Assembly (NCBI GenBank): GCA_963978905.1
Contig: OZ022260.1
Coordinates: 17,349,725-17,413,724 of the forward strand
DNA: 64,000 nt
Source of the DNA: Trichostrongylus colubriformis
Taxonomy: Eukaryota > Nematoda > Chromadorea > Rhabditida > Trichostrongylidae
Direction: 5' to 3'
Both the position numbers and the translations under genes were made by a program. Under the pieces are notes generated by a model. It had not been told where the DNA came from, searched no databases, and saw nothing but the letters and a program-made list of their open reading frames with translations. Below, in pieces: positions 40,501 to 52,500 of this stretch (positions within the stretch are counted from its first letter, which is position 1; each line of letters starts with the position of its first letter).

Positions 40501-43500
40501 TTCGAAGAGCTTTCGAGCCTTCAACTCGACAAGTGGAGTTTGAGAGCCTGATGTCCTTGGAATCGGCTGGCAGATGGAATGACTGGGTGGCAGCTTCTGA
40601 TATTTACAGATTTGAGCACAACAATGGATATTCAGGCGATGAATAAAATATTCACATTGTTAACTATATGCCAGATAAGCTAAACGGGCTCAACCGAAGG
40701 AAGCGGGAGCTGGGCGGCTGGATTACGTAAGCGGGCGGCTGGACTACGTAAGCAGTCCCACAAAGGGAATAATGTGAGCTGCTTCCAAATATCGCCTACA
40801 TTTGTCTTTCTACTAGCATATCCAGGTAAGTGATCTTAAAAAGTCACAATAAGTAGTACTTTTAATCTATCCGGAAAGAAGCAGGGTTTTCAAGTTCTGC
40901 ACGGTATAGGACCACTCTTAAACACTCGGATATTACGGTGTCTCCTACCAGTTGACTTCATAATCTTTCATTTAAAACCCTGTAATCCACTGTTTTCATA
41001 ATCGAATGTTTCGAAAAAAAACAACAACAGGTCAAGAAATGGGGAATCCTCGAAAGGAGCCATATTTGGCTGTTTAAGTATCGCAGAGACGAGGCCTCTC
41101 TAACAGAGGAAGAATGTGGAAAGCGAAAATGAATAGCGAAATAGACATTCCTTTAGTAAATCTCAGCAGTTTTTCGAAGGTGTATTCATTTCCCTCACCC
41201 CGAGTCGATTCTTCTTGCAACGCGAGGGTTCCTTCATGATCGTGGGGTGGGGGTCGCAATGTCGAACTTTCGCGCGGCCGCGCGCGACTAGCGGCGCGGC
41301 GGGTGCGAGTGCCAGTGGAAGGGCATGGCAGCCTTCAAGCGAGGCAGTGTGGCATGAGTGGAAGCGCAAACGTGACGTAGTCACGCTCGGCCGAGCTCCC
41401 AAGGACAATCGATACGGCGAGCCGTACTGGTGGCGCCTCGAGTGCACCGCCGCGAAGCGGAAATTCGACTTCGCGACCCCCACCCAACATCGTGAGGTGA
41501 CACCTTATTTAGCTAGACGTCATTTTTCCCCACACCTTCCAAAAAGGTCGTAATACAGACCCTGTCAATTTGTTAACATGTTACCATCTTTGACCATGTC
41601 AGACAACACTTTTCTTCTAAAAACTCAATTGGTATGACATCTTACCTAAGCACCAGCTGAGCGGTACTGGTGGCAACATTCTTTGCTTTTTGGACAAGAT
41701 GATCATGGAAGTACGACTGTTCGTGTGTAGGCTCATCCATCGTATTGATGACTTGCTGTGAGAAATCTCCAACTCGTCCAGCTGCGGCCAATACGGTCGT
41801 TCTTTTCTCCTGAAAAACATTCAGCATCTGAGTGACAACGTAATGGAGGCAATTATTCGTGGATTATGACCATAGTGATGGAGAACATTTGAAATACTCC
41901 TATCACCTCATAAATTACGATCATTTTTTTCTACAGTTTTCTTACTGCAATATATTGACAAAACTATATAATGAGAATCCCAAATAATCGAAATTTACCT
42001 ATTATTCACCGACAATTCATATGAAAGATTTCGACTATAAATCCCTATAATTACCCACATATAATAAGTTTGTAGTTATCATCCAAATCAATACCCACCA
42101 AAAAATTACTTTCATCTAATATCATATCATTTACTATTACATTACCGTTATAAATTACTATCAGTTACCGAAAAATACAACCATTTATTACTGTCTTTAC
42201 TGTTATCGAAAATGAGAGCATTATGTTAGTGTTGTTTTTATAACAAATCTCTGCAAACCTCATGTTCTGGATTGACTGCATGAAGGAAGTCGCCGAATGC
42301 TCCACAAAGCTTTCGAGTGGCTTCGACGAGATCGTCCCTGAAAACCATGCAATGAATTACAATTTATTTCGAGCTTCCAAAGATGGAGGTTCACGTGACA
42401 ATAAAAAGGTAACAGAAAAACCCTATCAGCGCACAAACACATTTATACCTTAAAAGGGCAATTCCTCGCAAACATCACGCAAATATCACAAAAAGCGTAA
42501 TGAAACTAAAAATGACTCAATTGGGGTTCGTCAAAGGGTATGTAGACGTTGAAAAAAGGATTAGTATCAGCCGTACGCGTTACTTTAGCCATACTACTTT
42601 GCTGTTAGCGCACGCCATGCATTGGCTTTCATTTTAGATCGCCAAACCATTCAAACGCTTTTCTATCGCTTCAAATTACACACACGTGTAAGTTCTTGAC
42701 CTAGTTATGTAAGGTGAAGGTCAATCGACCCCTCCCCCGCATAGGAGACGAGCCAGTTGTTCTCAGGGGATCGGCAAATATTACGTCTTGATTGTGGTAG
42801 TTGCGCCTCTCACAACTGCACCATTCACCCTGCATTTCGAGTTCTCGCTTATAGATGATGGCAATAAATAAATTAGCAGTTACTGTCTTTGCGTAGACAA
42901 ACTAGTTTTCTCTCGTAGAATTATTATTATTTTATTTCCGTTGTTATTATTATTGATAATGATGTTATCAGTACCAATATTATTCTGACAGCCAATAAAT
43001 AAAAAGCCCACCGTCTTCGATCAGGCATGAATTGCGCCAAGTCGCGAACATTCCTTCCGACATCCGGCAGATTCGAGCCGATCGTAGCAATAGCAGTTCC
43101 CACGCGATCGTCATATTCTTCTTGTACCGCGGTCCATTGTACAACCTGAGAACATATGTGTTACGCTGAGAATGACGATTCACGAAAAATATCATATGGA
43201 TTTCCATCGATGAAGCTTAGTGTGGCGAGGATATCGGGAAATACCTAACGCTCTCCCTTGAATTTTGTGTTGTAAATTCCGATGTGTGGTGTATGCTTCC
43301 AATAGCTCTCATCCATTTTACCAATGAAAACACTCGCTTCCTTGCCAAAGCTCCCATTTATGCATTTAATGCACAGGATTCCACACGATACAGGGCCGCC
43401 ATATCACTCTTACAGTAATTCATGCCAATGATGCATTTTGGGAAGAAAATTCTGCGAAGTCCGCGACAGGTTTGAGAACTTTCAACTCAAAACAGTCTAA

Positions 43501-46500
43501 CGCATGGTGCTGGGTGATTTATGAAACTACAGCAACAACGCGATTTATTTCATGTCCAATACTACTGTAGACATGCTTAATAGACACTGTACCGCGCACT
43601 GGATGCAGAAGTTTGAAAAAGTTTGGGCGAGTCTAGCGGATGATGGAGTGTGATGCGTGCAGCTACAGCAACCATACGATTGTTTTACGCCAAGAATTAC
43701 TGTAGAAGTGGTCAAGTAACAGCGTACCGCGTGATCAACTACGGCAGATTCACCCAATGAGGAATACGTTAAAGATTCCCTCCATTTTTTGGTAAGTTAA
43801 TAGCAGAAGACGTACGAGCTACCACAACACTTCTTGTTCACAACACAGCTATTTATTTTATATTTTACTATGGAAATAAGTAAGCGGCCGCGAAACCAAC
43901 CTGTGCGGTCGCTGCACCCATGGCGGCCAAACGCTCGTTAACGTTTTCTTTATTGATAGTGACCTGTTCGTCAACCCATCTGAAACACCAATGCTCATTA
44001 ATAAATCATAACAAAAATATTATAAACAACAGATATAGTAATCGATAACCAGCGATTATACAACGAAAGTTGCATTTATCTTGCCAAACAAGGCAGAAGT
44101 AAGAGTAAGTGAATAGCGACCCCTATCCCTTGCTTTTTTTCAGATGGAATTCTTTGAAGTTATCGAATTTTCGTTCAATCGCAATATCAATCAGATATAT
44201 ATATGTACATAGCGGTAAATCGATATGATGCTAACGAACTTCCTCTTCGAATAGTCGTCATGGAATCGTGGCAGTTCGATCTCCGGCTCTCGTTCGAGTT
44301 CCTCTTCGGCTTCCGCCACTGATTTAATCGTCGCTTCAATTGTGCCGACAAGAGCACGCTGTGGATGTTCATAGGTGTCAAGTATACGAAGGCGTTGAGC
44401 CTGAAAGCACGAGTCATGAAATTATGTATTTGTGAAGAGAATAAGAGAGAAGGAAGTATAACGACAGAAAAAAATGCAGAGAAGATGACATTGCAACTGA
44501 ACATTGGTATGGACGAAACCAAACGAACTGCCGGATCATTAGTGTGCTGTCTAAGACACTTATAGTTCATCAGCTTCAGCTTAAAATCATTCGATATGCA
44601 GGAATATCATTAGGAGACAATAAGGTCCACAAAAAATAAATTTTTTTCAAAAGACTGAGTTACGGGCACAACCATTGGTTTCGAATGGAACTCGAACCCG
44701 CATACTGGAGCATGGAATGCAGATTCGCGGCCGAGATCAAAGCTTTTGCCCTTAACTCTGCATCCTTGTAACAACTTTCGCATTGGGTTGCTGCAAAAAT
44801 CAACAGCTAACAGAAGGCAAACGGTTGCTTGAATGACGCTTGAAAAGTTTCCATCCACCAGTAGGCGGGTCGCACCTTGATCATTATTGGTGAAAACGCA
44901 TTAGGGGACATTTCGACAACACCCATGGTGTGTCAGACGGCGATGGGTAAGATGCCGGTTATTGCCAGAAAAGCTAAAAGTTGGACGTAATTGCCAAATT
45001 TGAATGTGTAGCACAAATCAGAGCCACACTCCATATTACTCTGAGCTGTCGAAGCGGCAGGAGGCGCTGCTGCCATGCTCGTGGTTCAAGTTCCGCTCAG
45101 GCTACTCCTGTCAAACCTTCTTACAAAATCGATTAATCGAAACCAGTCATCCATAAGATAACATGTGGATATTGATGAGAACATTCAACTTCATTCATGC
45201 ATGCACAAAAGATTTATTGGCGATAAATTTCATTTTTCAGTAGCCACCAGCAATCCTCACATAATAACTTAATAAGCCAATCTGGCAATGGAAGCACACC
45301 TAGACCCCCCCCTCTTCCTCCGCCTTAATAAATGATCGGTTGAAAAAATTAGTCATCTGAAATTACCCAAACGTTACCCAGGTTTCCTGAGGGCCGCGAT
45401 CACGACTGGAATCGCCATGAATTTTAACTGAACAAAAGCAAACCAAAGAAGACGTCGATTCCACTAAAGGGCGCTGATCGCCGTTGACAATAGCAATTTT
45501 CCCGTTACCATAGATGCATCAGTAATAATTAACCAGGGTAGGACCGCGTCCTTAAGCGAGCTGATTTCGGCAAAGCGACCAAGACTACCGCAAGCTAATT
45601 GGGTTAGCAGCGGAACGGGTGTTGAGGTCACTTCTGTTCGGTCACTGTCTTGTAATGTAAACACTTAAATGCTGCACAACAGATGGGCATTGAGAAGCGG
45701 ACAGAATGAGGCACACAGCGATCAGGCAAGGGCCGGCCTGCTGGGCTAGGACCTGCCCATAACAGGTATTTCGAGCATCATTTGCAATCCTGTGCAGGCT
45801 ATCGGACTCACCTTCTCCTCAGGTGTTGCCTGCTATCTCTAGACGAACTATGAAGGGGTGGTGGTCTACTTAACAATAGTGTAAAATTCCAAGCAAAATC
45901 CAAACTTCAGGAAAGACAACTCCATCAAGGGACGGCCGGAGAGTCAGAAGACTCTTCCTTGGGAACAAGTGAGTGTGACGACTGGCCATTTTATGTTTTA
46001 CCAAAATCAAACCATTTCTTTGGAAGCCCTCACCAAATCTTGAAAATTGTCAGCCCAGTACGATGTACGGTGGTCCAATCGGGGTCAAACATTAGTAGGG
46101 AACCCTTCGACAAGGAAGCGTACTTGGTGTCTCCTGATATCTACCAAATGTCGAGGATTTCACATCCAAGTTTGCAGAAATGAAGACTGTGTGGAGGTAA
46201 GGAATAGAAAGTAAGGAAGTGAAGGAAAATGAATTCAAGGACAAAATTCAAGTCGCAAAGAAAAGCTCGACTACTTAAGCTGACACTCTATATCCTAGCT
46301 CTTATAGGCAGCATTAGGGAAAATTCGAACGAAAAGTAAAAGAAGTAGTGAATATTAAAGTCGAGATGCCTAGTTAAAGGACAGTGGAGAAAAACGGATG
46401 GAAATGGCCGAAAACACGAAAAATAGGACCCCCTTCTCTCCAATGATCCTCGACGCGGACGACCTTTCCGTCAAGAGGCGGATCGTCCGGATGAAATTTC

Positions 46501-49500
46501 CATTGGCTTTTCCCGACTTCACATTCTAGTAGTGGCAGATTCATAAGAAACGGAGTGAAGAGTTGAGATCCTACTTGCTGTCATATCAAATATCATATCA
46601 GAATAGAATAAATCATTCCCATTTCATTGATTGACTATGAGAGAAACAGTGAAAAACTCCATCCAACGTGCACGACGGAACACATTATCGGTGAAGGTGA
46701 CATGACAAATCGCCGCCTATCACGTCGGGTTTAGTATTACTAATCCATTTATATAGAAAAATGAGTTTCGGAGAGAAAGTGTGTGAGATTATCAAAACAC
46801 GTAGGGACAGGGTCAAGCGACAAGAGAAATACGATCTCCTCCCCCCCCCCCTCCCCTTTCCCCAAAGTGTCCCCGCCGGAAACCAACATCGCCCCGAACG
46901 CTGGAATCAGGTGGCCGTTGAGGATTTCCGAGCAGCCAAATTCATGAAATCGGACCAAGTGATGCATCGGATAGGATGTCTTTGCCTAACTCGTCAGCAA
47001 GAGCAGTTGTCTGACGAACTACGAGGACACGATTTTAAAAGTCCTCCTGCAGAATACAGAGAAATGAAGTTGCAAATTCAGGCAGAATGTCGGCGGGAAG
47101 AGCTGCCAAAAGCCTCTACGTCATTATTTGCCCTTTTGCCAATTCATTCCGTTCTTTTCCATTTCCAGCGTTTGCGAGACATTCAAAATTTCAGAAAATT
47201 TATGGGGTCGAAAACTGCTCTCTATAACCGCAACATAACCTGCGAGTAAATGTGATTTGGCTTATACCACGACTTGCGGGGGACAGCCGATGTACAAGAC
47301 AGTGCTTTTTTCTTCTCAGAGAGGTCCATCAATTCATTTGCCCAGGATGGAAGGCGTCGTTGTCCTAAATGGGCATAAATGTGGAATTCGATTCCCGCAC
47401 CGTGCGAGTGAGAGAGCGCGCCATTTGTCACTATACCACTTCCGCCTTCTCAAATCTCGAACTCTAAGAAGGATAAAGTATTCCTCATTGAGTAATCCCT
47501 CTTGGGATGAATATTTTAGTTGAATATAGAATTGTGGAGGCACCTAAGCACCATTTGGTCTGCACGATAACCTTCCCACCCTCACGATGACACTCAGCGG
47601 GCTCCAGAAGCTATACAAGACAGCGTTTCATTCCGTACGAAATCGGCAGGAAATTTACGACTTAGGAGGAACAAAAGTCCTGGCTGGTGTGAGCGGGCAT
47701 TGATTCGGGACTCCATTTACGGACCATACGAGTTGGCGCGGTGTCACCATCTCCATCCAGGGAGTCTTCGCACATTTGGATCGCCCTCCTTGAATGTCCA
47801 GGGGGAGGGGCTAGCGCCGACCATGTGGAGAGAGGCTTCTGAGATGGGGGTAAGTGGCAGTGGTCCGTGCCCTCCAATACTGGGGCAAACTCGGCAACAT
47901 AGATAGATTCGCAACCCTAAATGTGACTTTTTCCAAACAATCACAATACAACCCCTATCAGGGATTTCTCCTCCAGCATGTGTCCCTGCTTCAGGGGGAC
48001 ACCATTCAGTTCTGTTGAGCTGAAGCAAAGCTCCTGTCCAGAGCCATTTCAGATGACTTTAATTGAAGACGGAAATTTCATTTTACACCGCTATGGGAGC
48101 TCGTTGACTGCGACTGATGACCTTCTTGAATCTTTTTGATTGAATTGTTTGAATGTCACTTAATCAGTGACTCGCTTTGCATAAGTCACATCAGCCGCTT
48201 TTCAAAGAAATCCGCTTGGTTGTAACAGGAAACTACATCGACTATCCGTTTCGTGTGTTTATACATGAAGCAACTATTAGGTTTCGTAGAGTCCTATAAC
48301 ACTATTACATGACATTTTAACACTTAATAGGATCTCAGAAAGAAGGCTGTCAGGTTAAGAACAGCGGAACGAAAGACTTCGAGGATTCCTCTGCTGTTCA
48401 GAAGGAGAAGAGAAACAAGAGCGAATGAAGAAAGCAGAAGGCCGCCTTCATACTCAGCGTCGCCAGGGCGATCACAGGCAGCGCGGCAGATTGGCACAGG
48501 GGAGGTGCAGAGACAACACCGGCAACGAGGCAGGATGGCATAGGCAGAGACAAAGAAAAACGCAATCATGCCCTGCCGCCGGCACCGCAGAGTATGAGCG
48601 CGGCCGAAAGCCGGGCAAGGTAACAGAAAAACGTACCCTAGCCAGACTCTGTGACTGGATTTCCCCACTGACGGCGCCGTATTGTGCTCCGTTAATTCCG
48701 TAACCATAACCTTGGGGTTGTTGTTGTGGAGTACGTAGTACACCACGTAGCGCTACGTGTCCATCCTGAGCATATTGTCCGGCGCCGATCTGGCCATGTG
48801 CCACCTGAAAAATGATCAGTAAATTGATTTATTTAGGTTGGCTACTGGTTACTCAAACTATTTACTCTAAACTGGAATTTCTACTCCTTCTACTTGGCTA
48901 GAAGCACTGGGTACCAAGGAGTTAAAGAGTGATGTCGCAAATAAAAAAAAGAAACACAAACCAAAGTGGCCTTGGCTGGTGCTACAACGTCTTCCAGCAT
49001 AGTGGACCCTTCATCTCCCTCGATTCCGAGATGATCTTTCATAGCCTTCTTCTTTACGATGATATCGATATATCCGGCAATGAGCTGACCAATTTTTTCA
49101 CCATCCAATGTCTGCACGGAATAGTAGCCATCCTGGTAGTCACCGAAATCCTGAAAAGGAACAACATTGCCGTTTTGTACCACGGTATAAGAACATTGTA
49201 GTTTCCTATAACCCAAGATGTGGTCCCACTGGTTCCGTCGGCCATTAGCTTTTCTTTGGGCAGGGCCTTACATTCTTTCTCGTCCATCTGTTGTCCAACG
49301 GAACAATATAAGATTACATGTCTTGAAGTCAGGACCAGTACCACGTCAATCACCACAAATTTTCCAGCTGACATCGGAGCATCCGCTCCGAATTTTCACC
49401 CCCTTCCGTACTATTAATTTGCAAGGTTCTCGAGCTCTGATCTCTTTTTCCTCGCAGATTCAAAATAGCTTGAATAAGAACATAAGAAGCCTATATCTAA

Positions 49501-52500
49501 GAAAACTGACATAACTAACCTGACGTCATCATTACGCATAGTATTAGGTATGAGCGGACACTACTTATTATGGCATTTTTGCTTATCACATCAGAGACGA
49601 GCTCAGCCACGTTAGAGCCCTTATATATAGTAATTTCATGACGTCATATAACATAAATCAAATGGGCTATAAGAAGAGGGTTCAGCCACCCACATCACTG
49701 CTTCTCATAACCGCTTTTTTGTAGTACGCAAAGCCATAACCCGTGCAAGGTGACGCGTTAAATGGACGACTATTACGTCGGGTTTAGCGGTGCTGATCCA
49801 TTTATATAAAAAAGATGAGTTTCAGAGAAAGAATGTGTGAGTGAGCTAATCAAAGCACGTAGGGATAAGGTCAAGCACTGAGTTGAGATGAAGGGAAGTA
49901 CTACCCACTCCCCCCATCCCCTCCAAAGTGGCCCGACGGAGTCCACCACATCCTCACAAATACTGAAATCAGTTGGCCTATGAGAATTTCACGAGGAACT
50001 TTTTCCCCAAATATGACTCTTTTCTTTTACAACTCAACGAATTCAACTCATTCCAACTTAAAATTGAGAGAATGTGGTCTCTTCAATGAGTGCCTACAGC
50101 AAAATGAGATCATGAGAGGACCACCGCATTTTATTTTGAAAAATTCTTGAAATAGCACCTCATCTCCTCCGTCATCGGATTCCTTGCCTTGGAAAGCATG
50201 AGAGATAGGGGACAAAGTATCATCGACCAGGATTTTGGTTAGGCCACCCACATTTTGTACGATATTCTATTAAATTCACTATTTAACGAAATTTTACAAC
50301 GTTAATTTAACTACTGTACTACTACAAATATAAATTTTTTACTACACTACAAATATCTAGAAATATAAATTTTTTTCAAAATTAAGTGACATTGCTGTAC
50401 AATTTTACCCATTCAGTGACAACCCGGGATCAGATGATGTACAAATCGATAATTCTCCCAAAAAATACGATACCTCTTCGACGGATGGTTTATATTGCGT
50501 ATTAGAGAGTAGATTCGTGGTTTTATTCCCGTATCAAGTTCTTACTCCCATACCTACACCGAAGATAATCGATACTCTCCAGACCAGCTAATTTAGAAGT
50601 GAGGAGATTTAGGACGAGCCCACAGGAAAATTGGGAATCCTAAAAAAATTTTATGCAGCCAAGAACCCACGCGTCAAGCGTTTACTTTTCGTGACTGGAC
50701 CTATGTCTCAAAAAATGAAAAGGTGCAAGGACATAATGCACATGAGCTGTACTACGTTTTTAGCGCTGTTGACAGGCACATAAAGCATTATTCACTCAAA
50801 CAAACATCTGCACGCAATGGCTACATGAACACTGCTTTGACCGCACACGACGAACACTTGGCCTGATGACGGAGAAATTCTACTCCTATACAACTTCTAC
50901 CTAGTTGCGAGCAATACCGTTCCCTCCTTTAGTCAAAAATGCCTCCCCTGAACTCATAAGGGTCTCCTTCTAGAAACATGCGTTCAACCCCTATTTGCAA
51001 AGCTCTCCTCGAAACGTTGGAACACTTCGCGGCCCTTCCTTCGGCCATCCCTCCCGTTGCGCAAGTTCTAGGCGAGGGGGGGGGGGGGGGGGAAGGGTTC
51101 TTGCCACTCATAGACTTGCATTCAGTTTGGGGACTTTACAAATTAGTTTCTAACACCTGCGAAGATTTCAGGAAATGTTTTTTCTTTGAGATTAGATGTG
51201 CATAGAATGGGGGCACGATGGAATAAAAAACTGATGAATTACCTTCTTTCATATTTTTATTGATCGAATGAATGTAATTTGGAAGCTTTTAGAAGAAGTT
51301 TCAATGCAGCTTTAAGGAAAATACGAAATTTCTTCAATTATCAATCTTACTTATAACAGATGGGCATCCAGCTACGTTGGCTACTTTCGTCCAAGTCTAG
51401 GAGAGTGGCTAGGCCACTTCTCCCCTCCACCAGGGGTCAGGCAAAAATGCGGAATGACCCCCATAGATGCTTAGTTTTGCAAAATGCGTGTTTTCTGAGA
51501 AATTCTCCTCATCGCGATAGTAAATACCATTGCATTTTGCGACCAAAAATGATCAAAAGCATGGGTAGCACCACTCAAAACAAAAGTGAAGGTGATAGGA
51601 AATTTTCTCTGGAGAACAAAGAGAAAAAAACCGTCGAAAATCCAAAAAAAAAATCCTGCAGAAAGGTCAATCCGCAATTTTTTACAGGCCTGTTCTAAGC
51701 TGGAGAAAAGCTTGTCTCGAGCATTTGAAGCCCTCCACGCTTCGCTACGATGCTATGTAGGATAACTGGTTTGAATCTCACTTAACGGGTCCGAGCTCTC
51801 GAGATAACTTGGTCCTACGTCAAAATACGTCAAAAAGAAGTCAAAAAGAAGGAAGAGGATAGCCACAAATTTTTATAAGAATTATACAATATCTGTGAAA
51901 CTGGAATCGGTCATGGAGAGAAAACGGAACTCCCACATATCAAATTTCAGAGCCTTCTGAGTACATTTCTGAGAAATGTGTATAGTTGTGTTTGATTTTA
52001 GCGGTTGCTCAAGAAATAGTAGGGGTATTCGAGCTTGTCCTGTCGACGTATCACGCAAAACTCCACGATATCACCTGCTACCGCTCGTTATCACTGTTGA
52101 ATTTCGTTTGTATCTTTTCAGTCATCAACCTCCCTTGTCATACGGTGGTTACCGGATTGTGGGAGATCGTGTAACAAATCTAACGTATAAATTCTGGCGC
52201 CATTTCCACCTATTCTCGACTTTCATCTCATCTTCACTTATTTTCTGTGCCTACAGCTCTGTCTAATCATAGAGAAGTTAATTGTTCGGATCCGTTTGTT
52301 CGGAGCAAGTCTTTTTTAAAGCAAAAGTAAAATAAATCTATATTCTCGGACTTTCCACTAACCAGTGTAAACGTTCTTGGGGATGTGTTCCATCGGCGGA
52401 CCTGCTCCAGTGGCCATTCCTTCAGCACATCCTTCGTCTTTTCATCGACACGCATCACACATTCTTTATTCACACCGAGCAGTCTTGGGACAAGCTTGTT

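Larger units (their letters stand above)
35601..41645. other. 6 kb talin intron
   Basis: Apart from the candidate alternative first exon and GC-rich block (38621-39130), this intron holds a TTAA palindrome (37018-37442), an S2 SINE (39612-39830), a hAT-like element (41245-41485) and G/C homopolymers at 37809-37820 and 39957-39969. I see nothing in 35650-37000, 37450-38600 and 39840-41200 beyond AT-rich sequence and short fortuitous frames. Confidence 0.6.
44401..48636. other. 4.2 kb talin intron
   Basis: Contains a decayed tRNA-like element remnant (44640-44800: GGAACTCGAACCCGC and AAAGCTTTTGCCC..TAACTCTGCATCCTTGTAACAAC), paired repeats at 46310-46515 and 46700-46945, two S2 SINE copies (47240-47450, 47600-47760) and the 48425-48636 repeat. 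44900-46300 and 47770-48420 show nothing I can name. Confidence 0.6.

Noticed and set aside
49160..49300. Minus-strand peptide [19 protein letters not shown].. as an extra talin exon
   Set aside because: The flanking talin exons join perfectly without it (..PRTFTL|DFGDYQ..), and it matches no talin segment. It may be a chance frame or a fragment of another gene.
49521..49646. Two TGACGTCA (CRE-like) palindromes as an intronic enhancer
   Set aside because: The same 8-mer also occurs near 20326, 22965 and inside exon 28242-28466, so the pair is not distinctive enough without binding data.
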